Of a stretch of DNA of 64,000 nucleotides, positions 37,101-48,269 are shown one piece after another; positions within the stretch are counted from its first letter, which is position 1, and each line of letters opens with the position of its first letter. A program made the position numbers and the translations under genes. The notes below the pieces were generated by a model. It saw nothing but the letters and a program-made list of their open reading frames with translations. It was not told the DNA's origin and did no database searches. The stretch is from contig JBOZIK010000001.1 of assembly GCA_051453625.1 (NCBI GenBank), forward strand, positions 132,082,522 to 132,146,521. The letters are read 5' to 3'. The DNA comes from Welwitschia mirabilis. Its lineage: Eukaryota > Gnetophyta > Gnetopsida > Welwitschiales.

Positions 37101-38200
37101 AGTGGGGGAAAAGGTAAAGAGTGTAATTAATAATTTCTTTAAATCTGGTTAATTATTAAGGGTAGTAAATCACACTACTTTAGTCCTTATTTCAGAAAAG
37201 ATGAATCCTTAGTTTGCTTTAGATTTCAGACCTATAGCCTATTACAACATTAATAACACATGCATTTCGATCATCATAACAACAAAAATCAAGCTAATCA
37301 TTCCACTCTAGTTGGCCAATAGTAGGGGGCTTTCATAAAGGAAAGGAACATAGTGCATAACATTCTCCTAGCCTAAAAAAAAAGTGTAAAACTATAACAA
37401 AGGACAGATTAGCCCAAGATGCAAAATTAAAGTAGACCTATAAAAAGCTTATGATTCTCTTAAATGGGCCTTTCTAGAATAGGCACTTAGCCATTTGGGT
37501 TTTTTCCACAAATTTATGCACTGGATTATGGCTTGTATGCAAACCGCTAGCTACTCCATCCTAGTTAATGATAAGATCCATGAATAGTTTAAAGGTAGGA
37601 GACATCTTAGACAAGATGATCCTATGTTACCTATTTGTTTATCTTAGTAATAAATTACTTTGGGAGGATCCTAGCCATCCATATCACTAAAGGCCCTTTC
37701 AGGTATCATTTAAAATGCAAATCTACTAAGCTTTCTCAATTAATATTTGTAGATGATCTCTTACTTTTTACAAAGAGGGACATTGCCTCTGTACATATCC
37801 TTAAACTAGTCTTGATACTTTTTGCTCAAGAGTCTAGCCTTAAAGCTAAACCAATTGAGTAATTAACCTATGGGAGAATATAATGCTTAGGGATTAGGCA
37901 CTTTAGGATGTCGCAAGCAAATGCACCTACAATATTCTTTTTAATAAGATAGATGCTGTTAGAAGAAAATAAAGTCTTGTAGATATCTTGGGAGGCCAGA
38001 TGTTCATAACTAAGAATTAGCTTTCCTGGTTGATTTGATCAAAGTATCTACATCTCTTTATAAGGGCTAATTATGTGGATACTTCTATTATTCTGTATCA
38101 TTCTATTATTTTAAAAGACAAAGATAAAAGATAAGAAAGTCTACTATTACAAACCTCTTCCCATTAGCCTACTTAATTTTATTATGGGTTTGTACCTTAT
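37100..38200 (+). pseudogene. LINE ORF2, RT palm and C-terminal part, broken
   Basis: Reads FRPIAYYNI, then KGRNIVHNILLA, then SPRCKIKVDLKAYDSLKW-like, then SHLGFFHKFMHWIMACMQTA, then RHLRQDDPM, and the catalytic box F-V-D-D at 37746-37757 inside a 75-codon open stretch (37635-37862). After 37870 similarity is weak. The usual zf-RVT C-terminus is absent; the 3' end near 38200 is shorter than in full-length relatives, so this end is probably deleted. Confidence 0.82.
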
Positions 38201-38205
38201 CTCTT
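38201..38205. other. Target-site duplication of element 2, left copy (ctctt)
   Basis: Identical to 45142-45146. Confidence 0.85.
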
Positions 38206-38439
38206 TGTTGCATTACCAATTTGTGATTATTTGATGGGGTTTTATGAGTTGTTTTACAGGACATTTACATAGGTTTAGGTGCAAATCTAAGGATTTTGGA
38301 GAACTAATATAAGATCTCAGAAATGTGCAATTATTACCTAGATTTAATACATTTAAAGACACATTCTAATACATAGAGCCTTAAAAGAAGATTATTGACA
38401 GAAATGCTAGTTTCTTCTTTGCAAAATGATCAAAGAAGA

Positions 38440-38590
38440 TCATCGTCCCCTTTGTCATCCCCATAATACGCAGAACAATGACACTATTAATTACTAACAT
38501 GGATGGCTGAATCATTATTGAGTCATCATTCTAAGTCATCTTTTATAATAAGCTATCATCCCCTATGTCATTCGAATGATAATTAGGATA
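38440..38590 (+). promoter_or_regulatory. GTCATC/GATGAC hairpin cluster in U3 of element 2
   Basis: Includes catcgtcccctttgtcatcc and tcatcccctatgtcattcga followed by atgata. In the 3' LTR the second site reads cgtccggatgac (about 44648-44660). It is placed just upstream of the TATA box, as in element 1. Confidence 0.5.
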
Positions 38591-38648
38591 ACACTAACAT
38601 GTAACTGACTCTAACAACTAATCTTTGACCATTTCATCCATTTCTTAT

Positions 38649-38657
38649 TTATAAAAG
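38649..38657 (+). promoter_or_regulatory. TATA box of element 2, 5' LTR
   Basis: ttataaaag. In the 3' LTR the site has decayed to ttgtaaaag. Confidence 0.6.
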
Positions 38658-39295
38658 AGTACATTTTTGGAGCTCTTTCTTTTGTCATTTTTTACTGTGT
38701 TATGTTATAAATAAGTTTTCCTTTGACTCTCTTTCTTATCTTCGATGCACCGAAATTCTCATAATAGGAGATTAAAGGGTAGAGATCCATCTTGAGTGTT
38801 TCAAAAAGACATTTTCTTGGTAGAGTTATGCATCCTCTATTCAGGCCTAACTGTTTTGTAACCTATGTGCTTTTTTACTCTTCTTAATATAAAATCTATT
38901 TTTATTTTATGTATGTTAGTTTATTAGATGATCCTTATGGTTTATGTTATCCTTGATTTGGTGAAAATTTCTTGAGTGATATGGATTATCAAGAATAACC
39001 TTTATTAAGATTGAAATCAAGTAGTAGTAGGATCATTTTGCATTACATATTAGATTAGGTTGCATGTTGCATTTGCATTTCACTTTACTTTATACATTAT
39101 TCTTTATCTTAGTTTCCATTTTCTTTGTCAAAAGCAATCCGAGTATCATCTCATAGTATTCAATGAGAATACAACATTTGAGTTAACTCCCACTCATACT
39201 AGTGTGTTGTATTGTGTGAGAAATCTATTTTATTTTATAAATGATAAGGTTCTTTTGAGTATGAAATTCTTACACAAATATACACCATAACAAAT

Positions 39296-39313
39296 TGACA
39301 CCATTACTAGGGA
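39296..39313 (+). other. Primer binding site of element 2 (tRNA-Asp type)
   Basis: tgacaccattactaggga differs from TGGCGCCGTTGCCGGGGA at six positions, all transitions (five G to A, one C to T). It begins four bases after the LTR. Confidence 0.82.
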
Positions 39314-39663
39314 AAGATATTGAGGAGTACAAGGATTATCTTGTTTAGGTGTGTATATCAAATTTCTATTTGGTTATTTATCTATAGCTACGTTGTATTT
39401 TATTTAGAAACTATAATTTTTCTATTTGTAATTTGTCAGTTTTATTTTTAGTAGTAAATTATCCATCTTCCCTTTGTCATCCCCATGACAGACAGGATGA
39501 AAGTTTGCAATTTTTGTTTTTGTTCTTAATTTCTGTGTTTAGATTTGAGTTTTCTATTTAGTGTCTATCTTCATCATCTCCTCTATAATCCACATGATAG
39601 ACAAGATGAAAGTGTTGTTTTTGATTTATTTTCTATTGTTTTCTACTTGTAGGATGCTGTGAA
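39314..39663 (+). other. 5' leader of element 2
   Basis: T-rich leader with two GTCATC/GATGA-type hairpin words (39476-39500 and 39570-39612). Its 39460-39655 part resembles 42630-42830 further down the element. Confidence 0.55.
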
Positions 39664-41400
39664 ATGGTTAATATAGAAAAGAAATATCAGAAAGAAAGGT
39701 TGCTGATAAAGAAAAATATTAGAGAAGGACTAGTGGACATTGAAAACAAATTGAAAAATAGTCTCTAGGTGCATAAAATCCTCCTTGTAAATTTATTTTT
39801 TCTGAATCAAACCACATTAAATAAGGATAAAACTAGTTTAAAACATTGAGTGATACCCAAAAATAGAAGTAAATTGTAGGATCTTCTATTCCTAATTCTA
39901 ATAAAAATCTTAACATTAGAGAATTACTAGATAATAAGAAATGAGAGATTTAAACCCCTTTTGATCTATCCTCAGGAGATGATGTTAAGCTTAAAAATTT
40001 AAATGCCTACCCAACGTTTAATGAAGAAGATGATGAGGATCCCCTTCAACATGTTGCAAATATAGAACAATTAATCCTCATCTTAAGAAATGAAAAGAAA
40101 AAAATTAGTAATAGAACATATATGGTAATCTATTATAAGGAAACACAAAGATGATGAGACCGATGTCAACAAAGACATTTTTGATGACCTTAAAAGGTAG
40201 ATCTAAAGATTGGCTAAAAATCATACCCCACAAAATCTTGAAAACTTGCGTACAAGTCTAGAAAAACTTCATCACAATATTCATGAGGAAATAAACTATG
40301 AGAAAAAGGAAAAAGAGGTAATAAATTTTCAACAAAAAACAAATGAATATTATGCCTTCACATATGGATGTTTTTTCATAGCAACCCACTCTAATCCAAT
40401 AGATTCTTTCTCAAGATATGAACTAGTAAGCCACTTTTATAGTGGTCTAAATCCACACACAAAAGAACTTGTAGATTTCTCTTATGATAGAAACTTTATG
40501 AACCTCACGTTAGAAAATGCCTGGGAAAAATTAGAAGAACTTGTAGAGGTTAGTTAGACTTAGCCAACATTAAAAGAAAACTGTACTGTAGGCCAAATTA
40601 TGAAAGATTTAAATGAGGTAAAACAAAAAGAGGTAGAAAACAATCCTAAAAATTTATGAAAGACTTTACAACAACCTTGGAAAAGTATGTAAAAATTATT
40701 TTAGATACCAAATTCACAACTGAGAGAAATGTTATGTCAACTTGTGATTTATGTGAGGATAATTATCACATCATCAAAAAATGTCCTCTATTACCAACAT
40801 ATATAGAAAAAAATACATGAAAAAGTTTGTACCTTTAATCAAACATATTAAAACTTCCTAAATCAAAATCAAGCACAACAAAGGTTGAACTCTCATTTTT
40901 AAAATAACACTTAACATTTTAGAAACCAATTCAAAAAATCAAATTTTCAACCAAGTTCATCCAAATTTTTAATATTCAAATGATCAACTCATAAAATTTT
41001 TGGATGAAATGAGAAAAACAAATGAAATAACAAATGATAAACTTGATAAATTGGAAAGTGTCCTTCAACAAATAATGTTAGTAAACCAAATACCTCAAGG
41101 AACATTAGCTATACAACATTTATCCAACTCTAATAAAATAAAAAAAGATTGTAGGTTTGTGACAAGAAATGGTCAAGAAATAAACCCTCCTCCATACGAA
41201 CCTTTCATATTTTAAAATGACTTTAGAGATGATGAAGAAGAAAAGGAAGACTTTGAAATATTAGAAGATTATAACTTTTCTTATCTTTGTAAAAAGAAAA
41301 AGAGAAATCTTTCTCAATAACAAATAACTACCACTTGGCTTGATAGGCTTAACAAAAATTCAACTTTCAATGAACATCTTAAAGACTTGATGAAAAATAT
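39664..41400 (+). pseudogene. gag of element 2, broken but best kept of the three
   Basis: ATG at 39664 (MVNIEKKYQKERLLIKK). Several stops lie between 39768 and 40209. From 40210 to 40557 a 115-codon open stretch holds the capsid core, including HFYSGLNPHTKELVDFSYD and a helical tail. A perfect zinc knuckle, CDLCEDNYHIIKKC (CX2CX4HX4C), is at 40743-40784. A coiled-coil-like stretch at 41000-41215 reads EMRKTNEITNDKLDKLESVL, and the C-terminus reads WLDRLNKNSTF near 41335. Capsid and nucleocapsid roles are inferred from family. Confidence 0.82.
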
Positions 41401-41589
41401 GAGTATAAACTTACCCTTTTAGAAATTATTACAACAAAATTTGGGGTACTCAAAATTTGAAAAGACTTAACAAGAAGAAAACAAAAATGAGTGATTCCTA
41501 GTAAAGTCTTTCTATTATAACCATCACAAATTTAATGTTACAAAGATTACTAAAATTTAAAGATTTTTAAGCATAAATGATGAATATTA

Positions 41590-42120
41590 CATTAGAGAGA
41601 AACAAAAAGATTTGAAGAGCCTTAATTTACATTGGAGTGAATGTTAACATAATGCCACTACACGTTTGCAAGAGACTTGGTTTGGAGGATAGAACAAAGC
41701 CTACTCTGGTTGTCTTAGAATTAGTAGACACTTTAATTAAGAAACCTTTAAGCATAATTAAAGATTTAATAATCCAAATTGAAGAGGATTTCTAACCAAT
41801 AGATGTGATTATCATAGAAGTTGAACATAATAGAGGATACCCATTACTTCTACGATGAGCCTTTTGTGCAATAGTCCATTGCATCATTGATATAAGAGCT
41901 AGAATAATGAAATGTCACTTTTAAATAGAACATTTATAATTAAAGTCTTTGATGTAGCCAAAAAAAAAAAAAAAAAAGATTAGGTGATGATGAATTGAAA
42001 ATTGAAAGTAACATCAAACCAACCTTATTCCTGCAACATCATTTACTTAAAGAAAGAGAGATGAAATTGCATGAGTTTATACTTTGTGATAACTCACTTG
42101 AGATTGAGAATAAATAAGAA
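41590..42120 (+). pseudogene. Aspartic protease of element 2, active site lost
   Basis: At about 41622-41650 the active site reads LIYIGVNVNIMPLHVCKRLG; Tyr replaces the catalytic Asp. Then VVLELVDTLIKKPLSIIKDL and GYPLLL follow. An 18-base A run at 41960-41977 falls in the C-terminal part and probably shifts the frame. The following DELKIESNIKPTLFLQHHLL belongs to the linker region. Confidence 0.8.
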
Positions 42121-42850
42121 ATGAAACCTTTAAATTACAAGGAAGTTCAACTTTTAAACTCATACCTTAAGGGAAAATTTTCATTACATGAGTTAAAAAT
42201 TAAAAATAATAATTTGAGTTTGAATCTTAAAAATCTTTCTGTGAAATTAAATATAATTTTTCTTGTAAAACTTTTGCAATCAATGAAAACCTTTTATAAG
42301 AATTATCATCACTTTACCTTTTGATATCCAAAATTTGTGCTTTTACATGGCATCATAAAGTTTTATCCATTATCCCCCTCTTCATCTAATTGATTTTACT
42401 TAAAAATAATTTTACACCTTTTATGTTTTGTTAATTGGTAAACATCTGGTTTGGATCTTACTTTTCTGAAAACATGCAAAATTAGTAGACCATCAAAACA
42501 CATCCTTTTTTTTTGTCTTTTATTTTCAATAAAAATGTTCAACAGATTTTTAGGCTTGAATAAAATTTTCTATTTGGATGTTTTCTTTTTAAATTTTATA
42601 ATTTTGATCTCTGATTTTGTTTTCAGCTTTCTATTTTGATTTTTTGTGTATGTCATCCCTTCTATCTTCCCCATGATAATCAAAATAACAATCTCTGTTC
42701 TCTGTTTTTACTCTTAGTTTTCTATTAAATTTTCACTTTTTATTTCTATTTTCTATATTTATCATTCTCTTTATTATCTAGATGAATAGCAAGATGACAG
42801 TTGTTAATAACTAATTTTAGTTTTTTATTATTTTGAAGAAAATACATTTT
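42121..42850 (+). other. Rearranged region of element 2 replacing pol
   Basis: Where RT, RNase H and integrase core should lie there is T-rich sequence with short meaningless open frames (42121-42324, 42451-42639). The part 42630-42830 repeats the layout of the 5' leader: gtcatcccttct, ccccatgataa, then atctagatgaatagcaagat. Confidence 0.6.
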
Positions 42851-42940
42851 CATGGCTCTGTTAAGATTTCTAACTTGATTGCTTAAGAATTTTAGAAAGA
42901 CAATGGATAAAGTTTGAAATTACACAAGCAAACTATCTGA
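42850..42940 (+). pseudogene. Integrase C-terminal tail of element 2
   Basis: Reads FHGSVKISNLIA, then KDNGSLKLHK-like, matching the HGAVEI...VNGQRLKPY end of Athila/Tat integrase. Element 1 retains the same tail, and element 3 has it in full on the minus strand. Confidence 0.65.
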
Positions 42941-44286
42941 ATTTTCCCTTAGATTTTTCCTTTGAAGGTCATTATGGTATTACTTGATCATCTTTCAAAC
43001 ATGATTTATGTATTTATTTCCATCACCCAATCTTAAGACATTTACATGTCCATAAACTTTGGTTTGAAGGAAAATACTTTATTTTTGATGTTTTTCTCAA
43101 TGGTGAAAAAGTCTTAGATTATTTAAATAGTATTATTTTCTATCTTTATCTTTTAACTTCACCTTTGTCTTTTGAAGTGTTTAGTCACATGGAATATTTC
43201 TTAAAGGGGAAAAAAGAGGTATGTAAAATAAAATCATGATGTTTTATTTGAGATATTTTAAAAACATGGTCATCATGATATCCTACCACAAGTACAATGG
43301 GGCAAATATCTCTAAGAGGAGCCTTTGGTAGTGTAATATGATAGCTATGGAAACTTCAACAGAAGGTCAGTTAGTCATGATTCATGAGTTCTTACTTCTC
43401 TAATGGTGGTTTCACTCCCTAATCATGGATAATAAAATAATAGAAACTAGGAGGCTAAGGGATCAGTGGTGTCCCTAGTATCATTAGAGACATTGCTTAT
43501 TTCTTAAACTTTTAGTCTTTCCACATGGCAATTTCATTTATTGAGATTGTAGTATTTGTTTTGAGGTGTTAGAAGGGGAGTTTATTTTTGAGCAATTATT
43601 TGGTCTGATCATTCATTATTTAAAGAATTTCTTTTAGCATAATCATAACCACTGCCTTATCAAATGGAATTTTTTATACATTACTTCATGCATTTTTCAA
43701 ATCAAGTGATGTTATGATTTATTTCTTGGGAGTCTGCTAGGTTAAAATGTCAGATAGGTGAGATGTCTTTTGTTTATATTACCTCATGCCCATTATTTTT
43801 ATTTTCTTTTGTGATTTGATTAGTTATTTCAAAGTTATTATTGTATTTTCTTTGCTTTTTAGGATCTTAATGCTTTCTTTGTTTATTTTTCAATAAAAAG
43901 AATTGATTTCTTACTTGAATAAATATTTTTATGATGTTCATTTTCCATATTTTTGAGTTCTTAATGCTTCCTTAATTATTTGTTGTGATGAAGCATTTTC
44001 CTTGTTATAATATTTAATCTATCCACAGTTTTCACATCTAACTTTTTACTTAGCTTTGTACTTCATTTTAAAAGATGTCCAATTTTAATTACCCATCGTC
44101 TTCCTTTTTACTCTCGTCTACTTTTTCTACTTTATTTCCAATATGAGATGTATACATTATGCATTACATGTTATTTTATTATGAGATGTGTATTATGAGC
44201 CTATTTTAAAATTTCTAAATTGATTTTTTGTAAGACAAATTAGTTTGCATATATGGTTTTCTACCTTATTTTTATTAGGAACTAAT
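42941..44286 (+). other. 3' noncoding region of element 2
   Basis: 42960-43075 matches element 3 at 57370-57240 (reverse): tgatcatctttcaaacatga is shared, as is a caccca...gacatttacatg stretch. The post-pol block is at 43265-43440. The rest is T-rich with no frame. Confidence 0.6.
43265..43440 (+). repeat. Post-pol conserved block, copy in element 2
   Basis: Starts acatggtcatcatgatatcc and contains gcctttggtagtgtaatatg, agctatggaaact, ggtcagttagtcatgattca and atggtggtttcactcc. Order and spacing agree with the copies in elements 1 and 3. Confidence 0.78.
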
Positions 44287-44304
44287 AAAGGCTAAGTGGA
44301 TAGC
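44287..44304 (+). other. Polypurine tract of element 2
   Basis: aaaggctaagtggatagc directly before the 3' LTR. Confidence 0.65.
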
Positions 44305-45141
44305 TGTTTGTGTTACCAATTTGTTGTTATTTGATGGGGTTTTATGAGCTATTTTATAAGACAAATTTGAGGATTTTGAAGAACTAATTTAAGATCTTGG
44401 AAATGTGCAATTATTACCTAGATTTGATGCATTTAAAAGCACATTCTAACACATACAACCTTAGATAAAGATTATTGATAAAAAGGCTAGTTTCTTCTTT
44501 GCAAAATGATCAAAGAAGACTGTCATCCCCTCTGTTGTTCCCATAACAGGTAGGACGATGACATTATTACTTGCTAATATGGATGGCTAAATCACTGCTA
44601 AGTCATCATTTTGAGTCATCTTTTATAATAAGCTATCATCTCCCATATCGTCCGGATGACATTTAAGACAACACTGACATGTAATCGACTCTGATAGCTG
44701 ACCTTTAACCATTTTGTCTATTTCTTATTTGTAAAAGAGTGCATTTTTGGAGTTCCTTATTTTTTCATTTTCTGCTATGTTCTGTTATAAATAAGTTTCC
44801 CTTGATTTGGTGATAATTTCTTAGATGAAATAGATCATCAAGGGTAGTCTTTATTAAGGTTGAAATCAAGTAGTGTTAAGATCATTTTGCATTGAATATT
44901 AGATTAGCTTGCATCTTACATTTGCATTAAACTTTATTTTTTGCATTTTTCTTTATCTTTGGTTTCCATTTTTTTAATCAAAAGTAATCCAAGTCTCATC
45001 TCATATCCTTCAACAAGATTATAACATTCAAGTTAACTTCCACTCATACTAATGTACAGTGTTTTATGAGAAATCTATTTTATTTTATAAATAACAGGAT
45101 TCTTTTGAGTATAAAGTTCTTGCACAAATACAACTGCAACA
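44305..45141 (+). repeat. 3' LTR of element 2
   Basis: Begins tgtttgtgttaccaattt and ends caactgcaaca. It is shorter than its partner by one internal deletion, joining gtttccctt to gatttggtg near 44808-44815. Confidence 0.9.
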
Positions 45142-45146
45142 CTCTT
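45142..45146. other. Target-site duplication of element 2, right copy (ctctt)
   Basis: Identical to 38201-38205. Confidence 0.85.
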
Positions 45147-45169
45147 TTAGGGTAATAAATTTTTTTTTA
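45147..45169 (+). mobile_element. 3' end of the split LINE
   Basis: Continues the LINE tail (gtaccttat + ctctt + ttagggtaataaat and a T run) until LTR-D similarity resumes. The exact end is uncertain by about 15 bases. Confidence 0.55.
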
Positions 45170-45255
45170 CTTATTTACTAAAAAATATTAAAAAATAAAA
45201 GAAGATAAAAATAAAAATAGTATTTAATTAGGATAAGAGAAGAGAGAATGTCACA
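45170..45255 (+). repeat. Giant chromovirus LTR, copy D, right end
   Basis: aataaaaatagtatttaatt, aggataagagaagaga and the terminal atgtcaca match the ends of LTR-A and LTR-B. No primer site follows, so this is the right edge of an element (a 3' LTR). Confidence 0.75.
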
Positions 45256-45965
45256 ATACAACATTTCAAGTCTTATTAAAACCTAGGTAGTTTAATCAAA
45301 GATGTCTTTTAAGATGAAGATGTTTATTTGACATAGACATCTATTGTTTCACAAACATCTATTCTAAAAAGTTAATAAAAAATAAAATAGCTATTAAATA
45401 ATCAAAACTTCACTATTTTTAGCTTTTACACAACATGTAAACATTTTCAAATGATTATCTCTCTAGGGTAAAGGTAAGGGAACCATAAAAAATATAAAAG
45501 GCACAAAATGTAAAGAATAAGAGTTACACTCACACACATAAGTGATTGGTACTATGCATGAAGATTTCTATGAACTTAATGAAGAGGATCATATACTAAA
45601 TATGTTCCTTAATAATTGATTATTCCATAGTTACATTAGTCTGATCTTAGATACTCATGGGATTACAACAAGAAGAACTCAAGCATCTCATCAAACTGAC
45701 ATCTTTCAAGCTTGTTATTTCATTTATGTTAGAATTATTTACTGGCACTTAAATTGTAGAACTATCATATTTTTAAATAATTTATTATAATTTATTACTT
45801 CATATTATGAATAGGATCCCTTGCTTAGGGTTCCAAATTGTAAGGAAATTCTTGTATGGATGTGATTTTGGGAGTCCTTATAAGCCCATTTTATTTTAGT
45901 TTATTGTAATCCCTAAGGAAAAGAGAGTGTTACTTTGTGAGAAGTATATCAATTATATGTAAGAT
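45256..45965 (+). repeat. SIRE-type copia 5' LTR, right part
   Basis: The gatgtct/agacatct words seen before 11731 continue here. The LTR end is taken near 45965, before a decayed primer-site-like tggtacttcaaaacc (45968-45982); this limit is uncertain. Together with 11222-11730 it makes an LTR of about 1.2 kb. Confidence 0.55.
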
Positions 45966-46119
45966 TTATGGTACTTCAAAACCACTATTTTTTAGGTTAA
46001 ATATATCCAGAGGTAGAAAAGGAAGCTATCCTTTATGTGTGAACACAATTAAGTTGGAAAACCATGCTAATCTAGTAAGGTCTTTATTATGTAATTTTTA
46101 TAATATCCTTAAGTGAACT

Positions 46120-47290
46120 ATGGAAGGAATGCCATCCGTTAGAGCTCTGCTCTTCAATGGAATTAACTATGCTTATTAGAAGATGAAGATGTGGGTATAC
46201 TTATAATTTTATAAGTTTTAAGTTTGGCAAAGCATTCAAGATGGATATTTAAAACCTACGAAAACAACTATAAATGCTACAGGGCATTTCATCACACAAA
46301 TCAAACTTAGAAGGAACTGGGAAGATAAATACAAGGTAACCTTTATGTATGACTTAAAGGTGAATAATGATATTTACTCAGCCCTTATAATGAAGGAATT
46401 CCATAAAATAGCTATGCATAAAACTACATAAGAGATATGGAATGTTATAATGAAAACATATAAAGGAACCTCTATCATGAAGCAATCATAGCTCATTGTC
46501 TAGATTAATTAGTTTGAAAATTTGAAGATGAATAATGAAGAGAGAATACATGACTACTTGATAAGAGTCTATAACATAGTGAATGCCATATGTAACATTA
46601 ATGAAAATATTCCAGAGGCTAAGGTAATTCAAAAATTTATTAGATCCCTAACTCTATAATACAGGCCTAAAACAATAGCTATGGAAGAATCAAAAGATAT
46701 CAACACAATGAAGATTAAGAAATTACAAGCTCTAATGGATTATGAAATTAATCTTATTCAATTTGATGCTCTAAAGAAGAATAATATTACTCTTAAAGCT
46801 AGTAAAAACTCAAGGTAAGATTCCAAAGGCAAAACAAAAGAAGTATTAGATGGAGATGAATTTAAAGATGATGTGGAAGAAAAACTTACTCTCATCATAA
46901 GGTAATTTAAAATACTTCTTTTATGAAATAACAAGGAGTAGTACTACTAAGAACCATTCTAGTTTTAAGACAAAGGTAATTCCAAAGGTAAAACTTCTAG
47001 TATCTCTTTACTTTCTTCCTAAACTAATATTTTCAAGTTAGAATGTTGGGTTTGTGGAGGATAAGGATGCATAGCTCTAGAATGTTCTATCTTTAATAGA
47101 TTATAATAAAAAGCATAAAAAAAACCATGAAGAAGAGATATTTCTTCATAGGATATGATGATGATGAAGATTCTACTAAAGTAGAGACATTTAATGATAA
47201 AAGAGATCATCCATCATACATGATCATTGTGCATATCCAAAAGGACAATGAAGAAGAAAAAGAAGAATCTGAATAAGAAAGTGAAAGTGA
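46120..47290 (+). pseudogene. gag of SIRE-type copia, broken
   Basis: ATG at 46120 opens MEGMPSVRALLFNGINYAY, the standard SIRE Gag start (LFNGxNYxxWK). Then follow VWQSIQDGYLKPTKT, MKEFHKIAMHKTT with EIW (UBN2-type core, 46380-46440), IRSLTL with YRPKTIAMEESKDINTMK, and MDYEINL. The zinc knuckle at 47044-47085 reads C-W-V-C-G-G-stop-G-C-I-A-L-E-C: His is Cys and a stop stands inside. An acidic, Glu-rich tail follows. Stops are mostly TAG at Trp or Gln codons. Confidence 0.85.
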
Positions 47291-47859
47291 AATAGGTATG
47301 GAATGTTAAGACAAGTATAATTGAATTTCTGAAGAGTTCATTAAATTAGAAAAGGCATTTTCTAAAATGAAAAGATTGTTTTATTCTCATAAATTAGCAT
47401 ATGAATAAGAAAAAGGTTCTTACAATAGATTATCATCTAAAAACTTAGCTCTTAAAGCTAACATTAGTAAGTTAATGTGCGAATTAAAGAGTGATAGATA
47501 GAAACTTGTTGATATAAAAATAATCAATAAGAAGTTTATCCAAGGGAAGGAGACATGAAACATTAGGCTTAGACAATGTAGAAGTCCAAATGATCAAAGT
47601 GGCTTAGGCCATAATGAAGCTTCCACTAGTACTTTAGCCTATTTATTTAACAAATAGAACTACAAGCCAAGGTATGAGCATATAGTTTATACCAATAATA
47701 TTATTAATTATTATTGCTATAAGCATGATCATTGTTAGTTTAATTATCTATTTAAATTCAACATCAGATATTATACTTATATTTTCAAAAGGTCAAGAAG
47801 TATGGTATAACATATTATGTAGGATAAACCAAAGAAGATATAGATTTCAAAATTAAGAC

Positions 47860-48150
47860 CAGCTCTCTTAGCTTAGATTGCTTTATGAGTAGTAAAGAAA
47901 CATGTCTGGTATGTTGACAGTGGGTGTTTAAGACATATGATTATAGATAAATCTAGCTTTACCACCATGATAGATCTAGACAAAGGAGGAATTATTTTTG
48001 ATAATAATGTATAGGCTCTTATTAGTGGTATTAAAATCATTATAGGAGGTATTACACCCAAGCTAAAAGATATTTTATTTATAGAAGGATTACAACATAA
48101 TCTTCTAAATGTTAGTTAGTTGTGTGATACAAACTTTTTTGCAATTCTAC
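47860..48150 (+). pseudogene. Protease of SIRE-type copia
   Basis: The active-site box WYVDSGCLRHM is intact at 47907-47939. It is followed by DKSSFTTMIDLDKGG, then KIIIGGITPKLKDILFIEGL and QHNLLNVS, the normal copia protease order. Only one or two stops break this stretch, so it is among the best kept catalytic motifs in the window. The minus-strand 62-codon frame at 47873-48061 is a shadow. Confidence 0.85.
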
Positions 48151-48269
48151 TAAAGATGATTATGTTATTAAATAATATAACTCAAACAAGGTATTATTTA
48201 CTAGAGTTAGAAAATCTAATGTTTATAACACTACTTTATAAGATATTTTTAACAAGTGAATCATGTGTC

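Larger units (their letters stand above)
34516..38205 (+). mobile_element. L1-type LINE, main part
   Basis: A nearly full-length plant LINE inserted in LTR-D and later split by element 2. It carries an ORF1 with a DUF4283-like domain and an ORF2 with endonuclease and RT. The 3' end is found again after element 2 at about 45147-45170 (ttagggtaataaat and a T run). Start and end are set by loss of LTR-D similarity and are accurate to about 20 bases. Confidence 0.78.
38206..39292 (+). repeat. 5' LTR of element 2
   Basis: Begins tgttgcattaccaattt and ends caccataaca. Hairpin-type GTCATC words lie at 38440-38590, and a TATA-like ttataaaag at 38649-38657. About 230 bases (roughly 38720-38955) are absent from the 3' LTR. 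Confidence 0.9.
38206..45141 (+). mobile_element. Athila/Tat-type Ty3/gypsy retrotransposon, element 2, pol deleted
   Basis: About 6.9 kb, bounded by LTRs of 1087 and 837 bases and a perfect 5-base target duplication. The interior holds a tRNA-Asp-type primer site, gag, protease, the last ~25 residues of integrase, the shared post-pol block and a polypurine tract. RT, RNase H and integrase core are gone, as in element 1 but with different breakpoints. It sits inside the LINE and is therefore the youngest layer of the nest. Confidence 0.9.

Noticed and set aside
41960-41977. Poly(A) tail of an inserted retroposon
   Set aside because: The A run lies within the protease reading frame at a Lys-rich site and no insert boundary or duplication is seen beside it.
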